Shown in pieces: positions 1 through 7,408 of a stretch of DNA of 64,000 nucleotides. The translations under genes and the position numbers were made by a program. Every line of letters begins with the position of its first letter. The stretch's first letter is position 1. This DNA comes from Rhodobacter sp. TJ_12. GTDB taxonomy: Bacteria; Pseudomonadota; Alphaproteobacteria; Rhodobacterales; Rhodobacteraceae. The stretch lies in assembly GCF_020023995.1 (NCBI RefSeq), contig NZ_NRRD01000018.1:1-64000 (forward strand), written 5' to 3'. Under the pieces are notes generated by a model. The model made no database searches. It saw only the letters and a program-made list of their open reading frames with translations, and was not told the DNA's origin.

Positions 1-935
1 TCGAGTGGCAACAGCAACGGCCCCATGACGATTTGCGTGCCGCCCTCGGCATCCGGCCCGGTTAGCGAGACGGTCAGGCGACCATGGGCCGGGATAGACC
101 CATCGGGCAGCACAATGGGGCCGGTAAGGCTGTCATAGGTGACCGAGGTCACCTGCGAAGAGCCGTTGGCGGCAGTCACGCCGACAGACGCGGCGGTGAT
201 CAGACCGTTCGGCTGCGCCGTGCCGCTGCCGGTCGTGAACATCCGGTTGGTGATGCGCCCAAGGCGCGTCACGATACGGGCATTGATGAAGGCCTCGATA
301 TCGACCGCCGAATCCTGCAGGAGTTCAAACGGAACCGCGATCACCTTGGAGCTGAACTTGTAGACGCCCAACGGCACCGTGCCGAAGGTCGGATCTGCAT
401 CGGTGGCCGAGGTGTTTTCCGGCACCAGTTCACCTTCTTCGCTCGTGCCATCCGAGGTCGGGAACGACATCGGGTTGCCGCTTTCGGTCGAGATCACATC
501 GGCCACCGCGCGCATGCCGCCATAGGCTTTAAGGGCTTCGATGATCGTCGAGGCGACATCGGTCGGGACGGTAAAGCCACCCTCACTGCCGGTCGTGGTC
601 GACATGGTGTTGCGAACCGCAGCCCAATCATCCTCATTCAGCGCGCGCTCGCCGCCCTTGAGGAACTTGGCGAAGGCCTTCATCACCGGGTCGCCATTGC
701 GCTGGCCACGGCGCTCGGCGGCATCAGCCAAATTTTGGGTCGAGGTGCTTTCGGCCAGCTTTTCGTTGAGATCATGGATACGAGCGATCCGATCATCGAT
801 TGCGTTCAGCTCATCAATGCCGCGATCATATTCCTCGTTGTGAATCGCAGGGTCATAGTCATCGCGTTTCACCAGAGCTTCCAGCGCAGCCGCAATCGTG
901 CCGCGCTGCTCGCGCAGTTCCTGAAGACTTTTCAT
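1..935 (-). CDS. HK97-type phage major capsid protein (3' end cut by window)
   Basis: The frame opens at an ATG at 935 (MKSLQELREQRG), preceded by a GAAAGGA ribosome site, and stays open to the window edge, giving about 311 residues. The first hundred residues are charged and helical (ELREQRG, ALVKRDDYDP, IDDRIARIHD), like the N-terminal delta/scaffold domain removed during HK97 head maturation. They are followed by typical capsid-fold text: STTTGSEGGFTVP, SFPTSDGTSEEGELVPEN and ALKAYGGMRA. A head maturation protease gene lies directly upstream in the same orientation, as expected for a phage head module. The C-terminal part is outside the window. It is not the gene-transfer-agent capsid context, because the partner protease is of a different type. 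The family call is secure; functionality is unknown because the module is truncated. Confidence 0.88.
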   Translation of the reverse strand, partial: MKSLQELREQRGTIAAALEALVKRDDYDPAIHNEEYDRGIDELNAIDDRIARIHDLNEKLAESTSTQNLADAAERRGQRNGDPVMKAFAKFLKGGERALNEDDWAAVRNTMSTTTGSEGGFTVPTDVASTIIEALKAYGGMRAVADVISTESGNPMSFPTSDGTSEEGELVPENTSATDADPTFGTVPLGVYKFSSKVIAVPFELLQDSAVDIEAFINARIVTRLGRITNRMFTTGSGTAQPNGLITAASVGVTAANGSSQVTSVTYDSLTGPIVLPDGSIPAHGRLTVSLTGPDAEGGTQIVMGPLLLPL

Positions 936-992
936 CTTCGCTTTCCTTTCATGAAGCGCCGCCACAGCGGCTATTGATCCGGCGCGGCGCGC

Positions 993-1688
993 TCAGATGG
1001 GTTTGGCCAGCAGGCGAAGTCGCAGATCACGCGCCCGCTCGGCGCGCGCCGCGATCGGCTCGCTGGCGTCGTTCTCATTGTCGACGGGATCGGGCGCGCC
1101 GCCGTCATCAGGCAGCGCGTCATCCGTTTCGTTGACGTCGTCTTCGTCGCTGGCGTCGACCTGCGGGGCATGCGCAAAGGCCGACAAATCCCACGGCTGC
1201 TGAGCGCGTTGCGTGCTGTCTTCCGCGATGGCGTCAGCCAAGCCCGCGGCGATGGCCTCTTCTGGCGTGAACCACGTTTCTGCCGCCATCATTTCCACGA
1301 ATGCATCGCGGCTCGTTGCGTCACCAGAGCGCGCAAAATAGGCGTCTGCGATCAACCCGTCGATCTTTTCGGCCAGATCGGCGGAGGTGCGAAGATCTTC
1401 GCAGTTCCCCATGACGATCGACCAGCACCGGTGAATCATTTGCATCGAGCCCGGCACCATTACGCAGCGGGAGCAATTGGCCGCGATGACACTCGCCGCA
1501 GAGGCCGCAAGGCTGTCGATCTGGGCCGTGATCGGGTGCGGGTGCTGGCGCATAGCTGCAACCATTGCTTGCGCGCCAAAGACCGAACCGCCAGGCGAAT
1601 TGATGCGCAGCGTCACCGGGCCGTCGACCTGCGATAGGGCTGCAATGAAGGCGCTCGGCGAGACCCCGCCCCACCAGTAACCAGACCA
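993..1688 (-). pseudogene. ClpP-like phage head maturation protease, N-terminally truncated
   Basis: The open frame runs from an in-frame TGA at 1689-1691 to a stop at 993. It reads WWGGVSPSAFIAAL, then TLRINSPGGSVFGAQ, SLAASAASVIAA and MQMIHRCWS: the substrate-binding loop, the Ser nucleophile (AASAAS) and the catalytic His (IHR) of S14/ClpP-like prohead proteases. The C-terminal third is acidic and disordered (DASDEDDVNETDD). Relatives normally have another 20-40 residues before WWGG; here the reading stops after SGY without a good start codon. A GTG at 1616 could allow internal initiation but would lack the first strand. I read it as broken at a junction near position 1680. The protease lies upstream of the capsid, as in HK97-like phages, but portal and terminase are missing. 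Confidence 0.75.
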
Positions 1689-1777
1689 TCAAGCCGGAGG
1701 AGATAATCCCGGCACTTAAGGCGCTTGGTTATAGCGTGGAAATGGCGCGCGGCGGAGAGTTGAAATCTGCGTCGTGA
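1682..1777 (+). pseudogene. Orphan C-terminal gene fragment at the prophage junction
   Basis: On the plus strand the frame ending at TGA 1775-1777 reads NQTIKPEEIIPALKAL then GYSVEMARGGELKSAS. This looks like a genuine conserved C-terminus, but no open frame continues upstream into the protease region. The fragment starts within a few bases of the point where the protease on the other strand loses its homology, so both genes appear cut at the same breakpoint. I do not recognise the parent protein. Confidence 0.35.
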
Positions 1778-2099
1778 CCGTCTCAACATTCCCCGTTCGT
1801 TCCCGGCCTGTTCCGCCGATTTTCTCAACAGGGGTTGTTTGATTTCAATGGGTTGATTGTGGATTTGCAATCCGCTGCGTAACCTCTCCGCCAACCCGCC
1901 GCCTTGAGGTGGCCCTCGATACCCAATCACGCGCGCGGGCGCAAGGGGCTCTGCGCGTCGTCGAGGCGCAGAGCGGTCGCAGGTGGCGTGGAGTGGTGCA
2001 CCACGGTATGCAAAAGCGCCGCAGCGGGTGGCTGTGCCGTTGCCCCTTGCCCGTTTCTGTGGCAAAACCGCGCAACGAAACCCCTATCGAGAGGTCCCC
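1778..2099. other. Intergenic stretch containing a tRNA-Cys half; no gene
   Basis: About 320 bases separate the prophage junction from the pcm-like gene. The only structured element I recognise is the minus-strand 5' half of a tRNA-Cys at 1861-1900. The part from 1780 to 1860 is less GC-rich than the rest. The part from 1905 to 2085 is GC-rich and has no convincing coding frame. The promoter of the pcm-like gene must lie here, but I see no clear -35/-10 pair. Confidence 0.5.
1861..1900 (-). other. 5' half of tRNA-Cys(GCA), probable phage attachment site
   Basis: Read on the minus strand, positions 1900 to 1861 give the acceptor strand GGCGGGT, a D arm (GGCGGAGAGGTTACGC), and the anticodon stem-loop GCGGATTGCAAATCC with anticodon GCA. 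This is the standard start of a bacterial tRNA-Cys. After TCC the match ends: the next bases (ACAATCAACCC) do not complete the anticodon stem, no T arm follows, and no ACCCGCC acceptor strand is found downstream. The break lies within the anticodon arm, a common crossover region for tyrosine integrases. It is therefore a remnant or att half rather than a working tRNA. Confidence 0.7.
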
Positions 2100-2750
2100 A
2101 TGCAGGATTTCGCTGCGCGCCGCACCATGATGGTCGACACTCAGGTTCGCCCCAACGATGTCACCAAATTTCCCATCATCGAGGCTATGCTGACGGTCCC
2201 GCGGGAGGATTTCGTGCCCGCGCCGCGCCGCGAGGCAGCCTATGTCGGCGAGAATATCGATCTTGGCGGCGGGCGCGTTCTGCTGGAGCCGCGCAACTTT
2301 GCCAAGATGCTTGATGCGATCGACATCCAGCCCAACGATCTTGTTCTCGATGTCGGGGCGGGCATGGGCTATTCGGCGGCGGTGATCGCGCGGATGGCCG
2401 AGGCGGTGGTGGCGCTGGAAACCGATGACATGGCCCCCAAGGCAGAGGCGCAGTTGGCGATCCATGATGTCGATAATGCCGCCGTGATTGCGGGGCCGTT
2501 GGCTGAAGGCGCGGCGCAACATGGCCCTTATGACGCAATCGTGATCGAGGGCGCCATCGAAAATCTTCCGGCCGCGATCGAGGCGCAGTTGAAAGAAGGT
2601 GGCCGGATCATTGCCATTTTCATGGAAGGCGCACTGGGAACCGCGCGACTTGGCCGCAAAATCGACGGCACTTTGGTGTGGCGCGATGTCTTCAATGCGG
2701 CAGCACCGGTGCTAGAAGGCTTCACTTTGGCAAAAGAATTCGTACTCTGA
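2100..2750 (+). CDS. pcm: Protein-L-isoaspartate O-methyltransferase family protein
   Basis: A 216-residue SAM-dependent methyltransferase of the PCMT family. The start at 2100 ([10 protein letters not shown]) has a GAGAGG ribosome site; an in-frame ATG farther upstream only adds low-complexity sequence. The family N-terminus [12 protein letters not shown] is followed by [11 protein letters not shown] and the SAM motif [20 protein letters not shown] (about residues 83-102), then an acidic ribose-binding residue in VVALETDD. In Rhodobacterales such proteins sit directly upstream of a TolC-type gene, as here. They diverge from E. coli Pcm, so repair of isoaspartyl residues is presumed from the family rather than shown. 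Confidence 0.85.
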   Translation: MQDFAARRTMMVDTQVRPNDVTKFPIIEAMLTVPREDFVPAPRREAAYVGENIDLGGGRVLLEPRNFAKMLDAIDIQPNDLVLDVGAGMGYSAAVIARMAEAVVALETDDMAPKAEAQLAIHDVDNAAVIAGPLAEGAAQHGPYDAIVIEGAIENLPAAIEAQLKEGGRIIAIFMEGALGTARLGRKIDGTLVWRDVFNAAAPVLEGFTLAKEFVL

Positions 2751-2771
2751 TTGCAAAACGGTACTGCCCGG

Positions 2772-2791
2772 TTCATATCGGCTGGTATGAA
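2772..2791. promoter_or_regulatory. Short inverted repeat upstream of the tolC-like gene
   Basis: TTCATA and TATGAA form a perfect 6-bp dyad with an 8-nt spacer, about 80 bases before the TolC-family start. The spacing suits a dimeric repressor. No regulator gene is adjacent, so this is only a candidate operator. Confidence 0.25.
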
Positions 2792-2869
2792 TATGCCGTG
2801 AGGACCGGAACAGGATCGGCGGCGGGCACCTTGGCACCAAGGCCGGGGGCATGAAGCGAGGACGAGCAG

Positions 2870-4261
2870 ATGCGCAAGAGTTTGAAACCCCTTCTGATGG
2901 CCACGGTGACCGGCTTGGCTTTGGCCGCTGGAACGGTGGCTGCCAGTGCCGAAAGCTTGGCAGATGCGCTGGTGTCGGCCTATCGCAACTCGCATCTGAT
3001 TGAGCAGTACCGCGCCACCTTGGCCGCAGCGGATGAAGATGTGGCCGGCGCCGTCGCCGCGCTGCGCCCGGTTGTGGATTGGGGGCTGAACTTCGAAACC
3101 CAGCGCTGCACCTATCAGGCGGTTTCGACCGGCTGCACCGGGGATTGGAGCGATTTGGCCGCAACGCTGTCGCTGTCGATCGATTGGACGATCTACGATT
3201 TTGGTCGCTCTAATCTGAACGTCGGCATCACCAAGGAAACGGTGCTGGCGACCCGCGAGGCGCTGCGCGCGACCGAGCAAGATGTGCTGTTGTCGGCGGT
3301 GCAAGCCTATGCCGATGCCAAGGCCGCCGCCGAGCAGGTGGCGATCAACGAAAATTCCGTGCGCGTGATCTCGGAGCAGCTCAAGGCCGCGCGCGACCGG
3401 TTTGACGTGGGTGAGGTGACGCGCACCGATGTGTCGCAAGCTGAGGCGTCGCTGGCCGGGGCGCGGGCGTCGCTGGCTGCGGCGCAGGGCACCTATAAAG
3501 CGGCGCGCGAGGCTTATAAGGCCGCCATCGGCCATTATCCCAAAGGTCTGTCGCGTCTGCCCAAGGCGCCGACGCTGCCGAAATCAATGGATGCAGCCAC
3601 CACCACCGCGCTGCGTCAGCACCCGTCGGTCAAGCAGGCACAGCATCAAGCTGCCGTCGCTGATCTGGGGGTGGCGCTGGCCGATGCGCAGCGCATGCCG
3701 ACGATTTCGGGCGGGGCGACTTTTGCCGACCCGCAAGGGGTCGGGCGGTCCACCACGCTGGATTTGACGATTGGCCAGCGAATTTATTCGGGTGGGGCGA
3801 TTTCCTCGGCCCGGCGCAAGGCGATTGTCCAGCGCGAAGGCGCGCGTGCTGGCCTGCGTCAGGCCGGGGTGGCGGTGTCGCAAGGCGTTGCCAATGCCTA
3901 TGCGATGATCGATGTGTATCGCGCGCAGATCCGTGCCTATGATCAACAGATCCAGGCCGCCGACATCGCCTATCGCGGCGTGCGCGAAGAAGCGACGCTG
4001 GGGGCACGCACCACGCTTGATGTGCTGGATGCCGAGCAAGACCTGCTGGATGCTCGCGCTTCGCGGATCACCGCGGAAGCCGATTTGCAGGTAGCATATT
4101 ATCAACTTTTGTCCGCTATGGGTCTATTGACGGTAGAAGACCTCAAGCTCGGGATCCCCACCTATGACCCCGCAGCATATTACAATGCGGTGCAGAACGC
4201 GCCTCTTAGTGTTCAAGGTGAGCGCCTTGATCGCGTCTTGCGGGCCATTGGCAAGCAATAA
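2870..4261 (+). CDS. tolC: TolC family outer membrane efflux protein
   Basis: 463 residues, a normal length for TolC-type channels, which connect inner-membrane exporters to the outside. Residues 1-28 (MRKSLKPLL ... GTVAASAES) form a Sec signal peptide. The mature chain shows the two-fold outer-membrane-factor repeat: LADALVSAYRNSHLIEQYRA at the start of the first half, coiled-coil text such as VGEVTRTDVSQAEASLAGAR in the middle, and the equivalent LGARTTLDVLDAEQDLLDAR in the second half. GAGGACGAGCAG precedes the ATG. It lies 120 bases after the pcm-like gene on the same strand. A type I or RND partner is not adjacent. Confidence 0.9.
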   Translation: MRKSLKPLLMATVTGLALAAGTVAASAESLADALVSAYRNSHLIEQYRATLAAADEDVAGAVAALRPVVDWGLNFETQRCTYQAVSTGCTGDWSDLAATLSLSIDWTIYDFGRSNLNVGITKETVLATREALRATEQDVLLSAVQAYADAKAAAEQVAINENSVRVISEQLKAARDRFDVGEVTRTDVSQAEASLAGARASLAAAQGTYKAAREAYKAAIGHYPKGLSRLPKAPTLPKSMDAATTTALRQHPSVKQAQHQAAVADLGVALADAQRMPTISGGATFADPQGVGRSTTLDLTIGQRIYSGGAISSARRKAIVQREGARAGLRQAGVAVSQGVANAYAMIDVYRAQIRAYDQQIQAADIAYRGVREEATLGARTTLDVLDAEQDLLDARASRITAEADLQVAYYQLLSAMGLLTVEDLKLGIPTYDPAAYYNAVQNAPLSVQGERLDRVLRAIGKQ

Positions 4262-4385
4262 GCTTGCCGCGCGGCACGCGCCATGGGTGCCGACCTGCTT
4301 CGATCGGGCAAAGGCCCGGTAAAGAGGGATTCTGCTTTCATCAAAGGGCTGGACAGATGTTCAGTCGGACCGCAGGATTGAGGGC

Positions 4386-5858
4386 ATGATGTCGGAAACC
4401 GAGACGAATATCGAAATCGAAGATGTGCTGGCGTCGATTCGTCGCTTGGTATCGCGCGATTCAGAGGCGCCGCGCCCCTCGGCGGTGTCGCATCGCAGCG
4501 CCGCTGCGGTCGCCATGCGCGCGCCTGAGCCCGAGGGTGATTTGCGCCCCGAGCAGGCGGTTGTGTCCGACCCAGACCCAGACCCCGAGCCCGTTCCCGA
4601 GACCGAAGCGCAGGCAACGCCTGAGCCCGTCGCGGAAGATGTTGGCCTTGACGTTGCTCCAGAGGTAGCCTTGCCCGAAAACGCCGCAGGGGACATGCAC
4701 GACGCGCCCATGGCCGAAGAAGACACGCTTTCGACGCCCGAATCGGAACCCGATATGCCGGTTGAAGACGCATCCGTTCCCGAGGCCACAACCGAGGCAG
4801 GCCCGGAAGAAGAGGTGGATGAGTTTCTTGTCCTGACCCCGGCCTTGCGCGTCGATGAAGCCGAGGCGGACGCGGGGACGGAAGCGGCGCAAGAGATGCC
4901 CGATATGCGCGCCGAAGCCCCCCCGAAAGAACTTTCGGAGGCCGAAGCGCTTTTGGCCGAGGCCGAGGCGGCTTTGGCGGGCACGGGCGCGCTTCTTGAT
5001 GCCTCAAGCGGGTTTGAGACCGAGGAAGATGTGGCAGAGCCCACCCCGCCCTCGGATGATCTGGGCGATGAATTGAGCCGGCTTGAAAGCACGATTGCCG
5101 AACTTGAAGCCGCCGTTGCCGAAAGCGATGCCGAGTTTGAGCCCGAAGAGGGGCATCCTTTCGTCGCCGAAGGTGCTGCGCCCTTGACGGAATTGCCGGA
5201 AACCTTTGGCCAAGAGGCCCTTGGTGCCTCGTCGGAACCTGAACAAGACGCGTCCGAAGCCGCGCAGGCCGGTGTGGATGCGGCGCCTTCTATGACGGCG
5301 GTGGAAGACCTTCCTTCGGTCGAGGATGCGATGGCGGAGCTTGCTCCCGAGACGGTAGAGGGGGGGCAAGACGCACATCTGGACACAGAGCCCGGGCTCG
5401 AGGCGGAGGAACAGGACGGGTCCGTTGACCCCGATCTGCAAGATGCGGCTTGGGGCGAAAACCCGAGCGTTGGCATGGATTGGGCCGAGGCAACGCTGAA
5501 TCTGGCCAGCGGTAGCGGGCGGCGTCGGCTGAGCGTCGAGGATGCGGAAGAAGTCGCACAAGAGGCGGTGAGCCGCCGCTCCAGCTATGAAAGCTTGCGC
5601 GATGAGCTTGATGGCGCCGATCTTCCCGAGGAAAGCTATGACGACCCGATGGCCTATGAGGATGAGTATTCGACCGCGGGTTCGGATGAATCGGTGATGG
5701 ATGATCGCCTGCTGGATGAGGCCGCGCTGCGCGACATGGTCGGGCAGATGGTGCGCGATGAGTTGCGCGGTGCCTTGGGCGAGCGGATCACCCAAAACGT
5801 GCGCAAACTTGTCCGTCGCGAAATCCAGCGCGCCCTGATGGGGCAGGCCTACGACTGA
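4386..5858 (+). CDS. Large acidic PopZ/DUF2497-like protein
   Basis: A 490-residue protein with two short conserved ends and a long disordered acidic middle. The N-terminus (IEIEDVLASIRRLVSRD) matches the helix at the start of PopZ/DUF2497 proteins. The C-terminus (LRDMVGQMVRDELRGALGER, then ITQNVRKLVRREIQRAL) matches the oligomerisation helices. Between them lie some 380 residues dominated by Glu, Asp, Pro and Ala. In Caulobacter, PopZ forms polar condensates that anchor chromosome and signalling proteins; a similar hub role here is inference. Two ATGs (4386, 4389) are possible; AGGA at 4373 fits the first. The AT-poor, repetitive middle also creates long spurious frames on the other strand. 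Confidence 0.65.
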   Translation: MMSETETNIEIEDVLASIRRLVSRDSEAPRPSAVSHRSAAAVAMRAPEPEGDLRPEQAVVSDPDPDPEPVPETEAQATPEPVAEDVGLDVAPEVALPENAAGDMHDAPMAEEDTLSTPESEPDMPVEDASVPEATTEAGPEEEVDEFLVLTPALRVDEAEADAGTEAAQEMPDMRAEAPPKELSEAEALLAEAEAALAGTGALLDASSGFETEEDVAEPTPPSDDLGDELSRLESTIAELEAAVAESDAEFEPEEGHPFVAEGAAPLTELPETFGQEALGASSEPEQDASEAAQAGVDAAPSMTAVEDLPSVEDAMAELAPETVEGGQDAHLDTEPGLEAEEQDGSVDPDLQDAAWGENPSVGMDWAEATLNLASGSGRRRLSVEDAEEVAQEAVSRRSSYESLRDELDGADLPEESYDDPMAYEDEYSTAGSDESVMDDRLLDEAALRDMVGQMVRDELRGALGERITQNVRKLVRREIQRALMGQAYD

Positions 5859-5937
5859 CCGGCGCGGATCTGCGCACGCACCGGAAAGTGGGGCAGCATT
5901 GCCCCGCATTCGCGGTTAGGCGACATACGTTCAAAAT

Positions 5938-5972
5938 GCAAAAGGCGCGCCCGGTGAAGGCGCGCCTTTTGC
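5938..5972. terminator. Bidirectional intrinsic terminator
   Basis: A perfect 14-bp inverted repeat, GCAAAAGGCGCGCC with GGCGCGCCTTTTGC, surrounds a 7-nt loop. Each arm ends in a run of four A/T pairs, so it can end transcription from both the PopZ-like gene and the convergent gene at 5991. Confidence 0.85.
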
Positions 5973-5990
5973 CATTTGGCTTCGCGGAGC

Positions 5991-6311
5991 TTAGGCCGCT
6001 TCGGCCTCTTCGGCAGCCATGCGGCGTTCGCTTTCTTCGCGCGACAGCGCAACCGAGGTGCGGACCCCTTTGGTGACGAATTCCATCAGGCCTTTGACCA
6101 CGCGTTCGTTCGGGTCAATCCCGGCGCAGGACAGAACTTCGCGCCCATCCCGCGAGCGCGCCCAGCGGGCGATCTGCTCGGGGCCATTGCCATATTTCTT
6201 GTCATCGGCAATCGCATCATCCAGCGCAGCAAGAACCACGGCAGCAAAGAGCTTCCGTGCCCGCTGGCCTTGCTCATAGTTGAATGCGGAGCCGTCAACG
6301 AAATCGCGCAT
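5991..6311 (-). CDS. Conserved Rhodobacterales protein (DUF6280-like)
   Basis: A 106-residue soluble protein. The sequence is very regular and charged: MRDFVDGSAFNYEQGQRARK, VVLAALDDAIADDKKYG, IARWARSRDGREVLSCAG, then a Glu/Ala-rich tail. It matches a small family that I recall as almost universal in Rhodobacterales and annotated DUF6280; the name is from memory. The single Cys lies in VLSCAGIDPNERV. It is a lone gene, convergent with the PopZ-like gene and sharing its terminator. No function is known to me. High conservation within the order suggests a housekeeping role. Confidence 0.75.
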   Translation of the reverse strand: MRDFVDGSAFNYEQGQRARKLFAAVVLAALDDAIADDKKYGNGPEQIARWARSRDGREVLSCAGIDPNERVVKGLMEFVTKGVRTSVALSREESERRMAAEEAEAA

Positions 6312-6637
6312 TTTCTGTCCTTTTTATTGCTCTTGCGTTTCCTGGCGTGGCGGTCATGTAGGGCGCTTGCGAACCGATTCGATATGGCCTCAAAGACATA
6401 ACTGCCATGCATTTTTTGCATGGGTGGGTTTGTTCCCGCCCGTATTTAGGGCCTGTTAACGAGAACAGCCGGGCATATATGGCCATCTTGACCAATTGTT
6501 CAAGGTTTAATCGCGCAAAAGTCCGGCCAAGGGCTGGCCGCAAGCCGGGGCAGGCACGCGTGGGTGGCAAGGAGTTGTTAGGGCTGATTGTGGCGCGCTA
6601 TCGCGGATTTGTGAACGGCATGGGGCGGGGCGGCAGA
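6312..6637. other. Divergence region without a gene
   Basis: About 325 bases upstream of the DUF6280-like gene and downstream of ygfZ. The notable element is a perfect 7-bp dyad CCATGCA/TGCATGG at 6405-6423 with a loop of five Ts, roughly 95 bases before the minus-strand gene, which could be an operator or a weak stem-loop. The sequence from 6440 to 6520 is relatively AT-rich. The longer frames here are antisense to ygfZ or lack coding character. Confidence 0.4.
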
Positions 6638-7363
6638 TCAAAGCGCGTGAAGCTGAGCCGGTCCCGCGCTGAGCGGCCCATCCAGCGCATCATGACGCAT
6701 TTGCGCCAGCGCCCGCCCGCCCGATTGGGTGAAAAGCGTGCCAACCGTGCGCGCCCCCGAAACGATCGGCGTGCCGATCGGCGCCGCGCCGGAAATCGCC
6801 AATTGCACCAAGCCTTTGCGCAATTCGGTTTTATGCTTCATCCGGGCGGTGACTTCCTGCCCGACATAGCAGCCTTTGCGGAAATCCACGCCATTCAGCC
6901 GCTCGAACCCGGCTTCAAGAATATAGGTTTCGGGGGTCAGTTCGATCCCGGTTTCGGGGATCATATGGGCCACGCGCAGCGCGTCCCAATCGCTGCCATC
7001 CTCGCCGCTTTCGGCCCCGTATAGGCGCCAGCCCATTTCGGCACAGCGTGGGTCCGCCACGGCCCCTTCGGGCGCGGGACCAGTGCCGCGAAACACCTGA
7101 AGGTCCGAGGGCGTGATCGCCACATCGGCGCGCAGCTTATACATCATCAGCCGTTTCACCGTCGCCTCGGCCAAGCTGGCCGCGATATCAAGCAAGATCG
7201 TATCGCCTTGTGGAACAAGGAAGAAATCGGCCAGATATTTGCCCTGTGGCGTCAGCAGCGCCGCGTAGATCGGCCCTTGGGCCAGTTTCTTGACATCGTT
7301 GCTCACCAGCCCTTGCAGGAAATGCTCCCGGTCGGGGCCGGTTATTTCATAGATCGTGCGCAT
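6638..7363 (-). CDS. ygfZ: YgfZ/GcvT-like folate-binding protein
   Basis: 241 residues of the YgfZ family, which uses tetrahydrofolate to help maintain or assemble iron-sulfur cluster enzymes. The signature K-G-C-Y-x-G-Q-E is present as KGCYVGQEVTARM at residues 163-175, with the essential Cys at 167. The N-terminal half has the GcvT-type folate fold (FLQGLVSNDVKKL, LTPQGKYLADFFL). AAGGAGG lies 5 bases before the ATG. Length is typical of alphaproteobacterial members, somewhat shorter than the E. coli protein. It is transcribed away from the ABC exporter gene upstream, with about 45 bases between them. Confidence 0.88.
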   Translation of the reverse strand: MRTIYEITGPDREHFLQGLVSNDVKKLAQGPIYAALLTPQGKYLADFFLVPQGDTILLDIAASLAEATVKRLMMYKLRADVAITPSDLQVFRGTGPAPEGAVADPRCAEMGWRLYGAESGEDGSDWDALRVAHMIPETGIELTPETYILEAGFERLNGVDFRKGCYVGQEVTARMKHKTELRKGLVQLAISGAAPIGTPIVSGARTVGTLFTQSGGRALAQMRHDALDGPLSAGPAQLHAL

Positions 7364-7408
7364 GGTGCCTCCTTACCCCGATATGGCCAACGATATGGGT
7401 GGCGAACG

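Noticed and set aside
1-1688. Gene transfer agent head genes (typical of Rhodobacterales)
   Set aside because: The capsid is HK97-like, but the partner protease is ClpP/S14-like, not the U35-type GTA protease, and no other GTA genes are adjacent. The tRNA-Cys half also points to an integrated prophage.
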